A stretch of 62,549 nucleotides of DNA from an uncultured Lachnospiraceae bacterium (GTDB lineage Bacteria; Bacillota; Clostridia; Lachnospirales; Lachnospiraceae), in contig CAJTXA010000019.1 of the NCBI GenBank assembly GCA_910579865.1, positions 1-62,549 of the forward strand. Reading direction: 5' to 3'. Of the stretch, positions 60,991 through 62,549 are shown one piece after another. Within the stretch, counting starts at the first letter, position 1, and every line of letters begins with the position of its first letter. Both the position numbers and the translations under genes were made by a program. The notes below the pieces were generated by a model. The model saw nothing but the letters and a program-made list of their open reading frames with translations. It was not told the origin of the DNA and ran no database searches.

Positions 60991-61452
60991 TTATAAAAGT
61001 TCCATATTAATAGATTTATTAGTAAATCCATAATTAATATACATTTGATAAGCAGCTTTATTTTTAGCGTTTACTTGTAATTCAATTCCATCATATCCTT
61101 TTTGGTTTTTCAATTCTTTTAAGAAATCAAAAAATGCATGTCCAATTCCCTTTCCACGGTAGGCACTATCTACTGCCATAGAATCGACAAAGATAATATT
61201 TCTGGTTATTTGATTTGGACTTTCTATATGACGATATAAGATAAATAAAATGCCTGCTATGTGTCCTTCATATTCTGCAACAAAAAAAGTATTTTCTTTT
61301 ATAGCTTGTTTATATATTTCGAAAGGAATGATTGTTTCATTGTATTTATAAATATCAGGTCGCCAGTTGATGTGCATTTGTTGTACTTGTTGCATAATAG
61401 CTTCTACTGTTTTATAGTCCTCCAATTTTGAATTTCTAATTATAATTTTCAT
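60991..61452 (-). CDS. GNAT-family N-acetyltransferase
   Basis: 153 aa. Motif A, with acetyl-CoA binding, is VDSMAVDSAYRGKGIGHAFF near residue 90, and NAKNKAAYQMYINYGFTN is the motif B region. The N-terminus (IIIRNSKLEDYKTVEAIMQQ) is typical. It transfers an acetyl group to an amine on a small molecule or protein; the substrate is unknown. CTGGAGGTTATAG lies upstream at a slightly long distance. It forms a two-gene unit with the VOC protein. Confidence 0.88.
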   Translation of the reverse strand: MKIIIRNSKLEDYKTVEAIMQQVQQMHINWRPDIYKYNETIIPFEIYKQAIKENTFFVAEYEGHIAGILFILYRHIESPNQITRNIIFVDSMAVDSAYRGKGIGHAFFDFLKELKNQKGYDGIELQVNAKNKAAYQMYINYGFTNKSINMELL

Positions 61453-61517
61453 GTTTTTATTCTATAACCTCCAGTAAGTATTTAATTAAAATAATATTAT
61501 AATAAAAAAGTAACCCG

Positions 61518-61921
61518 TTAAAAAAGTATTAAAGTTTCAAGAATCATTACTTGAATTCCTCGCTGTTCACCAATTTCAATATCTTGTTGTGTAGCTTCGA
61601 ACATAAGCTGATTGTAATTTCGTATTGCCTTTTCTCTTGTTTCATATTCCAGTCTTTTTTCTTTATTAAGGATTTTTAGTAGCTAGCATATCAAATTCCT
61701 CCTTTCTTTCTGCATTGATAAATTTAGCACATAATAGAATCGTATTGTTTTCTTCTTTTATTTCTTCTGGTAGTTTAGGAAGTTCAATTTAATGTGGAAA
61801 CGAGAATAAAATTCAGTTACTTTTGGAAAAAGAACAAAACTTAGGATACTAATACTTACAGAATCTCTTGTTTTTCATCTGCCATAATTTCCTTAAAAGT
61901 AAAATCAATTTTAGGTTTCAT
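61518..61921 (-). pseudogene. Rpn-family (PD-(D/E)XK recombination-promoting) nuclease remnant
   Basis: The minus-strand start at 61921 gives MKPKIDFTFKEIMADEKQEI, the usual N-terminus. After a large deletion the frame changes to LFPKVTEFYSRFHIK, then later to RLEYETREKAIRNYNQLMFE and IEIGEQRGIQVMILETLILF with the stop at 61518. These pieces follow the order of an intact Rpn protein. Several frameshifts and the lost central nuclease domain mean it is dead. Confidence 0.72.
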
Positions 61922-62069
61922 TAGAAAATTTTACATACAATTTCTCCTGATTAATGTATTTTTTATTTATTTTTAAACTTTTTATGATTATAATTTATCA
62001 TAAGATATGTTTTATAAAAAATCAAGTATTACTATCAAAGTTATAAACTGATAACAAAGAAATAGATAA

Positions 62070-62402
62070 TTAATGAATTTTTTTATCTAATTCTATCATA
62101 TAAAAACTAATCATAAGATGGAGACGAGTATGATAATCGTCTAATGAAATGCCAGTTAGTTCTTCAATTTTATTGATCCGATAAAGCAAAGAGTTTCGAT
62201 GGATATGAAGTTTTTGAATTGTTTCTTGTGTGCTACATAGGCTAGTAATATAACATTTTAATGTTTCTAAAAAATAGGAGGAGTGTTTTTGATCATATTC
62301 CTGCAAACAGGTAATTGCAGGAGATAAATAACTGCAAGCAGACATTTCCATAACACGAGGGGCTAAAATACATAAGTGCGAACTTAAATGAAAACTATAC
62401 AA
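62070..62402 (-). pseudogene. C-terminal fragment of a PucR/CdaR-type regulator
   Basis: 110 codons. The readable part, YFLETLKCYITSLCSTQETIQKLHIHRNSLLYRINKIEELTG (residues 43-84, cited by position), is the PucR-type helix-turn-helix: the CSTQETIQKLHIHRNSLLYR block is diagnostic. The sensor and linker domains are missing, and a stop lies just upstream of the possible TTG start. The right-hand end at about 62410 abuts sequence that looks like the start of another gene. It is probably cut by an insertion. Confidence 0.68.
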
Positions 62403-62502
62403 AAAGTGAATATTTTAGAAGATTTATAAAATAAAAAATTCACGACAGACGCTCTTTCGTGTAAAATGATTTTGCAAAATAATCTACCAAAAGAGGAATG
62501 TC

Positions 62503-62549
62503 ATGAATTTACAAAATAATTTTAACAAATTAAACAGCAAGATACAAGA
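62503..62549 (+). CDS. Start of a gene running off the window, perhaps a transposase
   Basis: ATG 62503 with AAAGAGGAATGTC upstream opens MNLQNNFNKLNSKIQ and runs to the window end. Only 15 codons are visible, too few for identification. Its position against the truncated PucR fragment suggests an insertion-sequence transposase. Confidence 0.4.
   Translation, partial: MNLQNNFNKLNSKIQ

Overview
The window is a low-GC (AT-rich) chromosomal segment from an anaerobic Firmicute. Strong AGGAGG-type ribosome-binding sites, clostridial ribosomal-protein operons, a Ni-CO dehydrogenase operon and many plant- and host-glycan genes suggest a gut Lachnospiraceae-like Clostridia. This is inferred from gene content; no species is claimed.

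Layout. 1-400: end of a 23S rRNA gene and three tRNAs (Asn, Glu, Cys) closed by a terminator. 431-4102: promoter, palindromic operator candidate and a three-gene operon for a Ni-CO dehydrogenase homologue, a four-cluster ferredoxin and an FAD/NAD oxidoreductase; the dehydrogenase keeps its metal ligands but lacks both catalytic acid/base residues. 4159-11229: chemoreceptor, Pro-rich repeat protein, methyltransferase and a large anchored protein. 11734-14150: rpmG-secE-nusG-rplK-rplA with two RNA mimics of the L1-binding stalk. 14173-19908: AraC regulator, beta-galactosidase and GPH symporter. 20109-35004: AraC regulator, a broken phosphoesterase, glycerate kinase, two membrane-bound AraC regulators, one LplB/YtcP-type permease pair, two paralogous sugar-binding lipoproteins, a GH43 glycosidase and a 2-hydroxyacid dehydrogenase. 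Together these read as an oligosaccharide uptake and degradation locus.

35188-45356: a Dlt-like set (racemase, adenylating enzyme, carrier protein, MBOAT, SGNH protein) followed by a wall-binding transglutaminase, a lipoprotein, an NSS transporter and a hemerythrin/receiver protein. 45466-46947: small proteins and a lipoprotein. 47095-50944: pentose-phosphate genes (ribulose-5-phosphate epimerase, small transaldolase, transketolase). 50980-52412: rpsF-ssb-rpsR.

52255-55031 is accessory DNA bounded by a perfect 33-bp direct repeat copied from the 3' end of rpsR. It holds an overlapping cytidine deaminase/phosphodiesterase pair and a wrecked IS4-type transposase. 55562-58999 is an operon of a soluble protein carrying a GGADGPT motif plus McrB and McrC. 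From 59147 to the end the DNA is mostly debris (TnpB, Rpn and PucR remnants) with intact VOC and GNAT genes, a candidate structured RNA at 60132-60262, and what may be the start of an insertion sequence at the right edge.

The strongest candidates for something undescribed are the GGADGPT-McrBC operon, the CO dehydrogenase homologue with altered catalytic residues, the Dlt-like operon with its own racemase, the rpsR-linked element, and the structured RNA.
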